Part shown: positions 37,822 through 46,853 of the stretch, one piece after another
How positions within the stretch are numbered: position 1 is the stretch's first letter
How the letters are laid out: each line of letters opens with the position of its first letter
From: Bradyrhizobium sp. B097
GTDB lineage: Bacteria; Pseudomonadota; Alphaproteobacteria; Rhizobiales; Xanthobacteraceae
Length of the DNA stretch: 64,000 nucleotides
Assembly: GCF_038957035.1 (NCBI RefSeq)
Contig: NZ_CP152412.1
Location: forward strand, 7,002,501 to 7,066,500
Reading direction: 5' to 3'
Position numbers and translations under genes: made by a program
Notes under the pieces: model-generated
The model's input: only the letters and a program-made list of their open reading frames with translations
The model's database searches: none
What the model was told of the DNA's origin: nothing

Positions 37822-38796
37822 TCACCCACCACGCAATGTACGCTTACGGGCGCTGCGAGGACTCCGGCCAAAGGCGGAGGCAAAAGCGCGCGAGAAATGG
37901 CCCGCACTCGAGAAGCCCGTCGCGAAGGCGATTTCAGACACCGACAAGGGGCTCTGCTCGAGTAGTCGTCGAGCATGGTCAAGGCGTATCCGACGATATG
38001 TATCGAGGAAGCCTGCATGCATCTCAGATGCGAACAGTCGGTCTAGATGGCGAACGCTGATATCGACGAAAGCGGCCATAGCCGAGCGCGATAGCGGCCG
38101 CTCAACTGAGGCCTCCATCTTTTCAAGGACGGCAAGCAGCGCAGGATGGTTTGTACCAAAGCGCTCAGCGGCAGCGCCCCGTTGCGGGGCACCCGGTTCG
38201 GCAATCGCCGTGTGCAAGTACCAATCACTAACACGGCGCGCGAAGTGGGGTCCCATCCGTTCACCAATGATTGCATGCATCATATCTAGCGGGGCTATAC
38301 CCCCGCCGCAGGTGATACGGTCGCCGTCAAGCACGTAGCGCGCTTGGCGCGGGGTTAGATGCGGAAAGGCTTCACGCAAAATCGGCGCATGTTCCCAATG
38401 GATGGTGAAGTCGCGATTATCGAGCAGGCCGGCTGCAGCGAGAATGTAGGCTCCGCTGGAGATTGCGCCGATACGGATGCCCTGCCGAGATAGCCGCCTC
38501 AAAACCGATACGAGCTGCTCGTGCCCAAGCCAATCCTGCCTTGTACCGCCCGCACAAACGAAGATCGTGTGACAACGCGCTCCTTCGGATGCGATCGACT
38601 TGCATGAAATGAGCAAGCCCGAAGAACTAGCAACCGGTGCAGCATCAGACGAAAGGGGCACAACCTCATAGAGCGGTACGCCTGACAAGAGGTTGGCGGC
38701 GCGCAGCGGTTCGCTTGCCGACGCGTAGGACATCAGCGCGAAATTCTCGATGAGCGCAAAGCCTATCCTTTGGGTGCTCTTCGGATTGAGCGGCAT
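37822..38796 (-). CDS. GlxA-family transcriptional regulator (DJ-1/PfpI plus AraC domains)
   Basis: 324 residues. An N-terminal class I glutamine-amidotransferase-like DJ-1/PfpI domain (IGFALIENFALMSYASASEPLRAANLL) lacks the nucleophile Cys at the elbow (IGAISSGAYILAAAG has Ser-Ser), as in many GlxA regulators, so it is a sensor and not an enzyme. The C-terminal AraC helix-turn-helix pair is clear (DISVRHLDRLFASEMHAGFLDTYRRIRLDHAR, SVSEIAFATGFSSAGHFSRAF). It is divergent from the four-subunit oxidase genes and precedes the mgs-like operon, so it probably controls both. Relatives sense carnitine or glycine-betaine metabolites. Confidence 0.9.
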   Translation of the reverse strand: MPLNPKSTQRIGFALIENFALMSYASASEPLRAANLLSGVPLYEVVPLSSDAAPVASSSGLLISCKSIASEGARCHTIFVCAGGTRQDWLGHEQLVSVLRRLSRQGIRIGAISSGAYILAAAGLLDNRDFTIHWEHAPILREAFPHLTPRQARYVLDGDRITCGGGIAPLDMMHAIIGERMGPHFARRVSDWYLHTAIAEPGAPQRGAAAERFGTNHPALLAVLEKMEASVERPLSRSAMAAFVDISVRHLDRLFASEMHAGFLDTYRRIRLDHARRLLEQSPLSVSEIAFATGFSSAGHFSRAFASAFGRSPRSARKRTLRGG

Positions 38797-38889
38797 GTCC
38801 CATTCTTACAGTTTATTGTCCCTTTTGTGCAATACTGTGAGCTGGTCGGCTGATAGCCTTTTCTTCCGTTTTCAGAGGCAAAGCACGGA
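38797..38889. promoter_or_regulatory. Divergent promoter region with inverted repeat
   Basis: 93 bp between the regulator and soxB. An imperfect inverted repeat, ACAGTTTATTG (38808-38818) and CAATACTGT (38830-38838), is a candidate binding site for the GlxA-family protein. Two AT-rich hexamers around it could serve as promoter elements; assignment is by eye. Confidence 0.45.
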
Positions 38890-40140
38890 ATGCGCTACTC
38901 GGCCCTATCGATTTTCCTACGCGGCCTTCGTGGCAACAAGCATTGGCGTCCAGCGTGGCGCGCGGCACAACCGAAACCTCGGTATGACGTTGTTATTGTG
39001 GGCGGCGGCGGTCACGGCTTGGCCACGGCCTACTACCTCGCCAAGGAGTTCGGCATCACCAACGTGGCAGTGCTGGAAAGGAGCTACATCGGCGCGGGCA
39101 ACGTAGGACGCAACACCACCATTATTCGTTCGAATTACCTGCTACCGGGAAACAACCCATTCTACGAACTATCAATGAAGCTCTGGGAGGGCCTCGAGCA
39201 GGATTTCAACTTCAACGCCATGGTCTCTCAGCGTGGCGTTCTGAATCTTTTCCATTCAGACGCGCAGCGCGATGCTTACATCAGGCGCGGCAACGCAATG
39301 CGCCTGCATGGAGTAGACGCCGAACTGCTCGATCGCGAAGCCGTTCGGAAGATGCTGCCCTTCCTTGATTTCGAAAATGCTCGTTTCCCAATCCAGGGCG
39401 GCCTGATCCAGCGCCGCGGCGGCACGGTTCGGCACGATGCCGTCGCTTGGGGATATGCGCGCGGCGCCGATATGCGGGGCGTCGACATTATCCAGGAATG
39501 CGAAGTGACTGGCATCAGACAGGCCGGTGGACGGGTACTCGGCGTGCAAACGACCAAGGGCTTCATCGGCTGCGGCAAGTTGGCTCTAGCCGTCGCCGGA
39601 AATTCTTCGCTTGTCGCCGAGATGGTTGACCTGAAACTGCCAATCGAAAGTCATGTGCTTCAGGCCTTTGTATCGGAAGGGCTTAAGCCCTTCATCGATT
39701 GCGTCGTTACATTTGGCGCCGGTCACTTTTACTGCTCGCAATCCGACAAAGGCGGTCTCGTCTTCGGCGGTGATATTGATGGCTACAATTCCTACGCCCA
39801 GCGCGGCAACCTCGCCGCCGTCGAGCATGTTGCGGAGGCCGGTAAGGCAATGATCCCGGCGCTGTCGCGCGTGCGCGTCCTTAGATCCTGGGGCGGGATT
39901 GTGGATATGTCTATGGATGGATCGCCGATCATCGACCGAACCCATATCGACAACGTCTATCTCAATGCCGGCTGGTGCTACGGCGGCTTCAAGGCCACTC
40001 CTGCATCCGGCTATTGCTTTGCGCATCTAATTGCTCACGACGCTCCGCAGGCGACGGCCACCGCTTTCCGTCTTGATCGGTTCGCACGCGGATTGATGAT
40101 CGACGAAAAAGGTCAGGGCGCCCAACCTAACTTGCACTGA
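38890..40140 (+). CDS. soxB: Sarcosine oxidase/N-methylglutamate dehydrogenase beta subunit (SoxB/MgdA-like)
   Basis: 416 residues. A DAO-type FAD fold begins with YDVVIVGGGGHGLATAYYLA, and the covalent-flavin and active-site region is typical of the heterotetrameric sarcosine oxidase beta subunit (VGRNTTIIRSNYLL). The enzyme demethylates sarcosine or N-methylglutamate oxidatively, passing the methyl carbon to THF. First of four genes in the order B-D-A-G with overlaps, as in other rhizobia. The adjoining N-methylglutamate synthase-like genes favour N-methylglutamate as substrate. Confidence 0.93.
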   Translation: MRYSALSIFLRGLRGNKHWRPAWRAAQPKPRYDVVIVGGGGHGLATAYYLAKEFGITNVAVLERSYIGAGNVGRNTTIIRSNYLLPGNNPFYELSMKLWEGLEQDFNFNAMVSQRGVLNLFHSDAQRDAYIRRGNAMRLHGVDAELLDREAVRKMLPFLDFENARFPIQGGLIQRRGGTVRHDAVAWGYARGADMRGVDIIQECEVTGIRQAGGRVLGVQTTKGFIGCGKLALAVAGNSSLVAEMVDLKLPIESHVLQAFVSEGLKPFIDCVVTFGAGHFYCSQSDKGGLVFGGDIDGYNSYAQRGNLAAVEHVAEAGKAMIPALSRVRVLRSWGGIVDMSMDGSPIIDRTHIDNVYLNAGWCYGGFKATPASGYCFAHLIAHDAPQATATAFRLDRFARGLMIDEKGQGAQPNLH

Positions 40141-40159
40141 TCCTACAAGGTCAAATGAG

Positions 40160-40435
40160 ATGGCAAGCCTCGTTCCATGTCCCCATTGCGGCGTCCGGCC
40201 GAAGGAAGAGTTTACGATCAAAGGTGCGGCGCTTAGGCGGCCCCTCCCGGATGCGCCGGTCGAGTCCTGGCTCGACTACGTTTACTTGCGCAACAATTCG
40301 CGCGGAACTCATGAAGAATTTTGGCATCATACCTCCGGTTGTCGCCGCTGGCTGATCGTGACCCGCAGCACTGTCACTCACGAAATTGAAGCTTCTCGGG
40401 ACGCCGCGGTGTCACTGCTGGATTCCAACACATGA
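40160..40435 (+). CDS. soxD: Sarcosine oxidase/N-methylglutamate dehydrogenase delta subunit
   Basis: 91 residues with the small zinc-binding subunit pattern: VPCPHCGVRPKEEF, then DYVYLRNNSRGTHEEFWHHTSGCRRWL with the third Cys and conserved His residues. The subunit is structural in the heterotetramer. It overlaps soxA (ATGA at 40432-40435), showing translational coupling. Confidence 0.93.
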   Translation: MASLVPCPHCGVRPKEEFTIKGAALRRPLPDAPVESWLDYVYLRNNSRGTHEEFWHHTSGCRRWLIVTRSTVTHEIEASRDAAVSLLDSNT

Positions 40436-43395
40436 CCTCGTATCGTCTACGTAAAGGCGGGCTCGTCGATCGCCGGTCCACTTTGCGCTTCAGCTTCGAC
40501 GGCAAACGATTTTCAGGTCACGACGGTGATAGTCTGGCGTCGGCGCTGCTCGCCAATGGCCAACGGCTCGTCGGGCGCAGCTTCAAATATCACCGCCCGC
40601 GGGGCATTCTGACGGCGGGCTCTTCTGAGCCAAGCGCACTCGTCACGATAAACTCGGGCGGACGGACGGAGCCAAATACGCGGGCGACTATGCAGGAGCT
40701 CTATGATGGGCTCGAAGCAAAGAGCCAAAATCGCTGGCCTTCGCTTGATTTTGACATCGGTGCAGTCAATGGGCTCCTTTCGCCCTTTCTCGGCGCTGGC
40801 TTCTACTACAAGACGTTCATGTGGCCGGCGGCCCTCTGGGAGAAGCTCTACGAACCGGTCATTCGGAAAGCGGCAGGACTAGGCAAGGCAACGTATGATC
40901 CCGATCCTGACGCCTACGAAAAACGCTGGGCTCACTGCGATTTGCTCATTGTCGGTGCAGGCCCAGCAGGCTTGGCTGCAGCCTTAACCGCCGGGCGCAC
41001 CGGCGCTCGGGTGGTGCTTCTTGACGAAAATGCGTTGCCTGGGGGCGGCCTGCTCTACGACACGGCCCTCATTGGCGGCCAGGCGGCGGCTGACTTTGTC
41101 CGCAAAGCCGTGGCAGAGCTCGAGAGCATGCCTAACGTCGACTTGCTGACCCGCACCACCGCATTCGGTTGGTACGACGGCAACGTATTCGGCGCGGTCG
41201 AGCGAGTGCAGAAGCATGTTCAGCAGCCCCATGCAAACCGGCCGGTTGAACGGCTCTGGCGCATCGTCGCGAAACGAGCATTGCTGGCGTCGGGTGCAGA
41301 AGAGCGGCCGCTTGTGTTTGGCGGGAACGACACCCCCGGTGTCATGATGGCATCCGCCGCACGAAGCTATCTAAATCGTTACGGGGTGGCCTTCGGCAAA
41401 ACGGCCGCAATATTCACCACCAACGACAGTGGCTACGCCCTCGCGCGCGATCTCGAGGCAGAGGGTGTTGACCTCGCGGTCATCGTGGATAGCCGGCTCG
41501 ATGCATATCTAGCTTGGACAGGCAGGGCACGATTGATTCAGGGCGCCTTCATTAGCAATGCCCACGGCGGCAAGTCGCTATCCTCGATCGAGATTTGGAA
41601 GAGCGGTACGGTCGAGAAGATCTCAGTTGATGCACTCGCCATATCAGGTGGCTTCAGTCCCATCATACACCTTGCCTGTCATCGCGGCCGCAAGCCCGTG
41701 TGGTCTGAGCAACACGCCGCGTTTCTAGCCCCTCCTGATCTCAAAGACCTAAGCCTGGCGGGCGCCGTCAACGCAGAAGCAGGCATTGCTGCGTGCCTCA
41801 CTGATGGCGCCGCACGCGCGTCTCAGATTCTTGGCGAGCTTGGTTTTTCAGCGACCGCCGCCACTTTCGGGACAGTAGAGAGGGACATCGCGCCGAAGGC
41901 CGCGAAGCCGGTCTGGACCGTTCCAGGTGTGAGCAGCAAGGCGTTCGTAGACTTCCAAAATGACGTGCACCGCAATGACATCGACCTTGCAGTGCGGGAA
42001 GGTTATGGTCATGTCGAGCATGCCAAGCGTTATACGACCACCGGTATGGCGACCGACCAAGGCAAGCTGTCCAACGTCAACGCAATCGGGCTTCTGGCCG
42101 AGGCGCGCGGCGTCTTGCCCTCACAGATAGGCACAACTACCTTCCGCCCCTTCTACACTCCGATATCCTTCGGCGCGCTCGCGGGCACTTCGCATGGCCA
42201 TCACTTTCAACCGGTGCGCAAATCGCCCCTGCATGAATGGGCGGCGAAGAACAATGCAAAATTTGTCGAGACTGGCCTTTGGTATCGGTCTTCCTGGTTT
42301 CCCCGCGCCGGAGAAACGAGTTGGCGGGAGAGTGTCGATCGCGAAGCGAAGAACGTCCGAGCCAACGTCGGCCTATGCGATGTCTCTATGCTCGGCAAGA
42401 TCGAGATCTGCGGTCAAGACGCCGCCGAATTCCTCAATCGGGTTTATTGCAACGCTTTCGCCAAGCTACCCGTTGGCAAGGCCCGCTATGGGTTGATGCT
42501 GCGCGAAGACGGCATGATATACGACGACGGCACTACAAGCCGGCTTGAAGAGAACCGCTTCTTTATGACCACCACAACTGCATACGCAGCAGGCGTGATG
42601 AACCATCTCGAGTTCTGCGCACAAGCACTCTGGCCGGAGCTCGACGTTCGTTTGGCGTCCGTGACCGATCAATGGGCACAGATGGCAGTTGCTGGACCGA
42701 AGTCTCGGCTAGTGCTGCAGAGCATTGTGGACGAGGATCTTTCCAACGACGCTTTCCCTTTCCTCGCCGCCCGCACTGTGTCACTGGCTGGAGGCCAGCT
42801 ACTTGGTAGACTCTTCCGCATCTCGTTTTCCGGCGAACTGGCCTATGAGCTCGCCGTGCCAGCCGGCTATGGTGAGAGCGTAGCTGATGCGGTCATGCAG
42901 GCTGGACGAGACTACAACATCCAGCCTTATGGCGTCGAGACGCTTTCCGTCCTGCGGATCGAAAAGGGCCACGTCACCCATAACGAGATCAATGGCACCG
43001 TAGTGCCGGCGGATCTTGGTTTCGCCAAGATGGTCTCCCCCACCAAGACAGACTTCATCGGCAAACACATGCTTTCCCGCGAGGGCCTGATTGCGCCAGA
43101 CCGTCCTCAGTTAGTCGGCGTGGTGCCGTTGGATCCCAAATCGAGCTTCAGCAGCGGATCGCACATCCTTGCCAAGGGCGCAGAAGCCACCTTGGAGAAT
43201 GACCAGGGATATGTGACGTCGAGCTGCTATTCGCCTCACGTGGGCTCGACGATCGGGCTAGCACTCGTCAGGCGCGGAGCTGATCGACACGGAGAAGAGA
43301 TCCTAGTTTGGAACGGCTTACGAGGAGAGTTTACACCCGGACGCCTCTGTAGCCCCACGTTTGTTGACCCGAAGAATGAGAAGCTCCATGCTTGA
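40432..43395 (+). CDS. soxA: Sarcosine oxidase/N-methylglutamate dehydrogenase alpha subunit
   Basis: 987 residues, full length. An N-terminal 2Fe-2S-ferredoxin-like module (FDGKRFSGHDGDSLASALLANG, SFKYHRPRGI) is followed by a pyridine nucleotide-disulfide fold (LLIVGAGPAGLAAALTAGRTGARVVLLDE at about residue 170) and a C-terminal aminomethyltransferase (GCV_T) domain from about residue 600 (HFQPVRKSPLHEWAAKNNAKF, VETLSVLRIEKGHVTHNEING) that binds THF and captures the released methylene group. That product feeds FolD and PurU on the opposite strand. It overlaps soxD and soxG. Confidence 0.95.
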   Translation: MTSYRLRKGGLVDRRSTLRFSFDGKRFSGHDGDSLASALLANGQRLVGRSFKYHRPRGILTAGSSEPSALVTINSGGRTEPNTRATMQELYDGLEAKSQNRWPSLDFDIGAVNGLLSPFLGAGFYYKTFMWPAALWEKLYEPVIRKAAGLGKATYDPDPDAYEKRWAHCDLLIVGAGPAGLAAALTAGRTGARVVLLDENALPGGGLLYDTALIGGQAAADFVRKAVAELESMPNVDLLTRTTAFGWYDGNVFGAVERVQKHVQQPHANRPVERLWRIVAKRALLASGAEERPLVFGGNDTPGVMMASAARSYLNRYGVAFGKTAAIFTTNDSGYALARDLEAEGVDLAVIVDSRLDAYLAWTGRARLIQGAFISNAHGGKSLSSIEIWKSGTVEKISVDALAISGGFSPIIHLACHRGRKPVWSEQHAAFLAPPDLKDLSLAGAVNAEAGIAACLTDGAARASQILGELGFSATAATFGTVERDIAPKAAKPVWTVPGVSSKAFVDFQNDVHRNDIDLAVREGYGHVEHAKRYTTTGMATDQGKLSNVNAIGLLAEARGVLPSQIGTTTFRPFYTPISFGALAGTSHGHHFQPVRKSPLHEWAAKNNAKFVETGLWYRSSWFPRAGETSWRESVDREAKNVRANVGLCDVSMLGKIEICGQDAAEFLNRVYCNAFAKLPVGKARYGLMLREDGMIYDDGTTSRLEENRFFMTTTTAYAAGVMNHLEFCAQALWPELDVRLASVTDQWAQMAVAGPKSRLVLQSIVDEDLSNDAFPFLAARTVSLAGGQLLGRLFRISFSGELAYELAVPAGYGESVADAVMQAGRDYNIQPYGVETLSVLRIEKGHVTHNEINGTVVPADLGFAKMVSPTKTDFIGKHMLSREGLIAPDRPQLVGVVPLDPKSSFSSGSHILAKGAEATLENDQGYVTSSCYSPHVGSTIGLALVRRGADRHGEEILVWNGLRGEFTPGRLCSPTFVDPKNEKLHA

Positions 43396-43912
43396 TGTTG
43401 TCTTATTCTCTCGCGCAGCATTGGCCGACAGAGCACCATTGGTGATGGCTGACGTAAGCCTGAAGCCACTGTCAGATGGGCACATAGTTCTTGTAATAGC
43501 GAAGCCAGGGGGCGGGACCTCGAAGATGCCTGACCAATTGCGCGCTATCCCCTATTCGGTTCGTCCAGTTTCGCCCGGTCAATGGTTCATCGTTTCCGAG
43601 ACAGCGATCCCGCAGGATGCGTTGAGGGGGATGCTCGAAAGCCTAGCCCCTGAGGCGGTCGGCATTGACCAAAGTCACGGCCGAGTTCGTATCGCCATCA
43701 GTGGCCCGACCGTCGAACGTACGCTTGCGAAGGGTACGGGAGTTGACCTCGCTCTCTCCACCTTTCCGATCGGACACGCGACTACGACCCTGTTCGGACA
43801 CATCGCGGCCCATTTGACCCGCATCGATGAAACGTCGTTCGAGCTTATTGTCTTGCGCGGTTTCGCCGAAAGCTTGTGGGACGACCTCTTGCGCATGTCT
43901 TTGACCGCCTAG
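43388..43912 (+). CDS. soxG: Sarcosine oxidase/N-methylglutamate dehydrogenase gamma subunit
   Basis: 174 residues from the ATG at 43388 (MLDVVLFSRAALADRAPLVMADVSL), which overlaps the soxA stop by eight bases; earlier ATGs in frame lie deeper in soxA. It has the SoxG pattern (PGQWFIVSE, VGIDQSHGRVRIAISGPTVERTLAKGTGVDL, GHATTTLFGHIAAHLTRIDETSFELIVLRGFAESLWDDL). It completes the tetramer and ends the operon. Confidence 0.92.
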   Translation: MLDVVLFSRAALADRAPLVMADVSLKPLSDGHIVLVIAKPGGGTSKMPDQLRAIPYSVRPVSPGQWFIVSETAIPQDALRGMLESLAPEAVGIDQSHGRVRIAISGPTVERTLAKGTGVDLALSTFPIGHATTTLFGHIAAHLTRIDETSFELIVLRGFAESLWDDLLRMSLTA

Positions 43913-45087
43913 AGCCCGGAGCCAACGCACTCATCTCCTTTCGCACATGACCTGGAGCGACCATCGAGTGCCCATCGTGTGGTATTGATCAACTGATAGG
44001 CCAAAGTTACTTCGAAGAGTACCGCGGTTTTTATGGTTTATCCGCGGAGGCGACCGATGCTGCTCTTTCGTTCCGGCGTCCCTTTCGAACGTATTGGCTC
44101 TCGACACAGCGACGCCCGTCACCACGCTGTTCCAGCTGCTGGATTTTCGGAGCATACGAGGTCCCAAAAGAGTCTCTGGTCGAGGAGAGTTGTGCATAGG
44201 CCCGAGGCATCGTACAGCCGCTGCAGGGATGGCTGATCCTGTCGAAATTGACCGACTGCACGCTCACTAAGTTAAAAACCATCACGCTGCGGTGGCCCAC
44301 GGGTATCCGCCCGTCTACGCGTCGGTCGCACAAAGCTACCGGAGCGCTAAGCAGAATTTCCGCAATGTAAGACCAGGACGCGTGGTCAGTATACTAGGCC
44401 GGGCGCCTTATTTTACGGCGGGGCAGGGCCTACCGAAGCTAGGCGAACCCGGGCGCGGCTCTCTCCACGGGCTAGGAGCGCTCGTTCGGCGGCCGCCGCT
44501 GTGAGCCCGCGGCTGGCCCCGTTGGTTCAAAGAGCTTGCGGGCTAACTTTACGTTCGTGACCAATCTTTGGGTGTAAGCCTTGATCTCGTGCTGCACCTC
44601 CCAGGCCTGGCGGTCGGTCGGGCCTGCTAACGGAGAGGTCCTGGATTTGCGCTTATTCGCCACATAGGTGACATAGAGGCGACGCCCTGGCGATTCAACG
44701 TGCATTTGTGAGCGAAACGTACGAAGCACGCGCTTTTGAGCGGGGACGTAACATCCGGTATGCTGTGTCCGCGGCTTCTGCCTCAGGCAGTCCACCTCTA
44801 GCCCCCAGCGCGTAGGCGCGGCACTGCCGAACAAGGCGGATGCGTACGTTGCGGCAGAAACACCCGCGAGGTTTAGCTACCAGCCGGGGCCGCTTCAATC
44901 GGTGTCTGACCAGAGCGACATGAAGGCACTGCTCGACGATCTGATCGAGAACGATGCGGAGTTGGCGCACTATACCCGTGCGGCGTGCATCGTCGTAACG
45001 GGTGAGCCGAACTGAAAAGCGGCGTTGCCGAAGCCGGCCATCCGGCTTTCCGGTTTCATGTATCACGCATAGAAGCGAAAGCGGCTC
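43913..45087. other. 1.2-kb stretch without a recognisable gene
   Basis: Short overlapping frames on both strands have no recognisable domain. A plus-strand frame ending at 45015 (SDMKALLDDLIENDAELAHYT) looks protein-like and may be a remnant of an ICE or plasmid gene, since a decayed DUF2493 gene follows. No terminator for the sox operon could be identified with confidence. Confidence 0.4.
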
Positions 45088-45575
45088 TTATGCGCCGCCG
45101 AACCTCCAGACCGGGATGCCGAGCTTCTTCGCCTTGTCGGCAAGATTGTCCTGAATTCCCGTGCCCGGGAAATGCATCACCCCGATCGGGAGCTCGTTGA
45201 GCATCGTGTCGTTGCGCTTGAACGGAGCGGCCTTGGCATGCTTGGTCCAGTCGGGCCTGAAGGCGATCTGCGGAACCTTGCGATTGTCGGCCCACCTGGC
45301 GGGGATCAACTCGGCGCCCTTGGGAGATCCGCCGTGCAGCAACACCATGTCCGCATGCTTAGCATGCACCTGGTCGAGCTTAGCCCAGATCAACCGGCGA
45401 TCGTTGAAGTCGAGACCACCGGTCAGCGCGACTTTCGGTCCGGGCGGAATGAGCACATGATTGTCGGCGCGCTTCTTCGCGAACAGGAAGTCGCGGCTGT
45501 CGATCATCGCGGAGGTCAGATTGCGGTGGTTGACCTTCGACCCATTCCGCCTGGCGGCCGCCAGACGGAATGGGT
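45088..45575 (-). pseudogene. DUF2493 domain protein, 5'-truncated
   Basis: The 139 residues from the ATG at 45507 and about 20 in-frame residues before it (SKVNHRNLTSAMIDSRDFL) match the C-terminal part of DUF2493 proteins: KVALTGGLDFNDRRLIWAKLDQ, DMVLLHGGSPKGAELIPARWADNRK, MPIGV-like LPIGVMHFPGTGIQDNLADKAKKLGIPVWRFGGA. Full-length relatives have roughly 150 more N-terminal residues. Here the match stops at a palindrome (45540-45575) and no start codon precedes it. DUF2493 is a SLOG-type Rossmann fold found mainly on rhizobial plasmids and ICEs; its function is unknown. Confidence 0.75.
45540..45575. repeat. 36-bp near-perfect palindrome
   Basis: ACCCATTCCG-C-CTGGCGGCCGCCAG-A-CGGAATGGGT: both arms match over 17 bases around a CGGCCG centre, with one C/A mismatch. 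It lies where the DUF2493 homology ends, as expected at a rearrangement junction or a transcription terminator. No T-run follows on either strand. Confidence 0.8.
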
Positions 45576-45790
45576 GTGGCGTTTGGCTGACCTACTCTCT
45601 GGCTTTTGATAAGTCGGTCGAACTGATCTTACCATGCTGCACGGGCCGGCGCCCCAATTGCGGATGACGCCAATCAATCTCGGACAAGGTAGCGGATCAG
45701 CTCAAAAAACTGAGCAAATCTTGCACACATTGCGTTCACCCCACCATCTCATTTCGAGTACGATCCTCTACTCCACGGGTACCGGGAAGG

Positions 45791-46465
45791 GTGAACACAG
45801 TGAAAAAAGCGAGCACAGCGACATCCAAGACTACAAGACCAACAGAGCGAGATGTCGACCTGCTCACGGGTTCGTCTGCCCCAAAAGAAGTGCCCCCTAC
45901 GCTAGAGGCTGAAATTGGTGCCGAAATCCGACGGCTTCGAAAGCGGTTTGATCTGACGGTATCCAAACTGAGCGGGGCATCAGGCATTTCTCCCGGAATG
46001 CTATCGAAGATCGAGAACGGCACCATTTCGCCATCCCTATCGACCCTATCATCTCTGGCGAAGGCTCTAAATGTCCCCATAGCTCATCTATTCCACGAGA
46101 CAGGCGAGCAACGCGACTGTTCCTTCGTCAAGGCGGGAACGGGCGTTCGCATCGAGCGTCGCGGCACAAAGGCGGGACACCTGTATGATCTGCTTGGGCA
46201 TTCGCTTGGTGGCGAGGTCGTCGTTGAGCCTTACTTGATAACGCTCAAGTCAGATGCCGCGCCCTACACCGATTTCCGACATGCGGGCGTTGAATTCATA
46301 TACATGTTGACTGGCAAGGTCAGATATCGGCACGCTGACCAAAGCTATCTGCTTCAGCCCGGAGACGCTTTATTCTTTGATGCCGCCGCCCGTCACGGTC
46401 CGGAAGAGCTGATCAAAGCTCCAATGACGTATCTTTCTATCATTGTTTACCCACGGCAGAGTTGA
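45791..46465 (+). CDS. XRE-family regulator with C-terminal cupin sensor
   Basis: 224 residues. After about 40 disordered residues comes a helix-turn-helix (IGAEIRRLRKRFDLTVSKLSGASGISPGMLSKIENGTISPSLSTLSSLAKAL), then a cupin_2 barrel (EFIYMLTGKVRYRHADQSYLLQPGDALFFDAAARHGPEEL). Such regulators commonly control amino acid, polyamine or sulfonate catabolism and are autoregulated. It faces away from the decayed DUF2493 gene and is followed by a minus-strand binding-protein gene, so its targets may be in the transport and degradation cluster downstream. Confidence 0.92.
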   Translation: MNTVKKASTATSKTTRPTERDVDLLTGSSAPKEVPPTLEAEIGAEIRRLRKRFDLTVSKLSGASGISPGMLSKIENGTISPSLSTLSSLAKALNVPIAHLFHETGEQRDCSFVKAGTGVRIERRGTKAGHLYDLLGHSLGGEVVVEPYLITLKSDAAPYTDFRHAGVEFIYMLTGKVRYRHADQSYLLQPGDALFFDAAARHGPEELIKAPMTYLSIIVYPRQS

Positions 46466-46853
46466 GAGACTAGCGCCTTCGGTCGCGCTCGTCATACGCA
46501 CGGCCGCGCACAACAGTCCTGGTTTGTTGTCACCAGCGACGACGCTCGTGTAGCGATCTTATTCCGTTCAAAGATACCCGTCAGGCGGTGCCGATTCTCT
46601 CGTGGCTCTCCGTGTAAGCCGGAGCCTTGCAATTGCGGCGAAGAATTCATCGTGCAATGTTGTGAATAGCCACCGCGAAGCGACTTTGCGTAGACGACTG
46701 CTACGGTGATCTAATGGGCGTCCGGCCAGTGCGCACAAACCAAGGCGTGGGCACTGTTGCTCGTGCAAAGTCCATAACCCTCGTTTACTCGGCATTGGGA
46801 TCCGCCACCGTCACGAGAGGCGGTGGCGGATCCTCTTCAGTTTGCTGATAAAG
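46466..46853. other. Intergenic region with convergent ends
   Basis: About 390 bp between the XRE-cupin gene and the end of the first binding-protein gene. It contains the hairpin at 46798-46833; no gene was recognised. Confidence 0.45.
46798..46833 (-). terminator. Large GC-rich hairpin after binding-protein gene 1
   Basis: A perfect 13-bp stem GGATCCGCCACCG / CGGTGGCGGATCC around a 10-base loop. It lies 20 bp past the stop of the binding-protein gene. No strong T-run follows on the minus strand, so it may act as a terminator or as an mRNA-stabilising structure. A related hairpin follows the second paralogue. Confidence 0.6.

Noticed and set aside
44472..45066. Two overlapping minus-strand frames of about 120 codons
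   Set aside because: Arg-rich, no domain, and mutually overlapping; probably decayed DNA.
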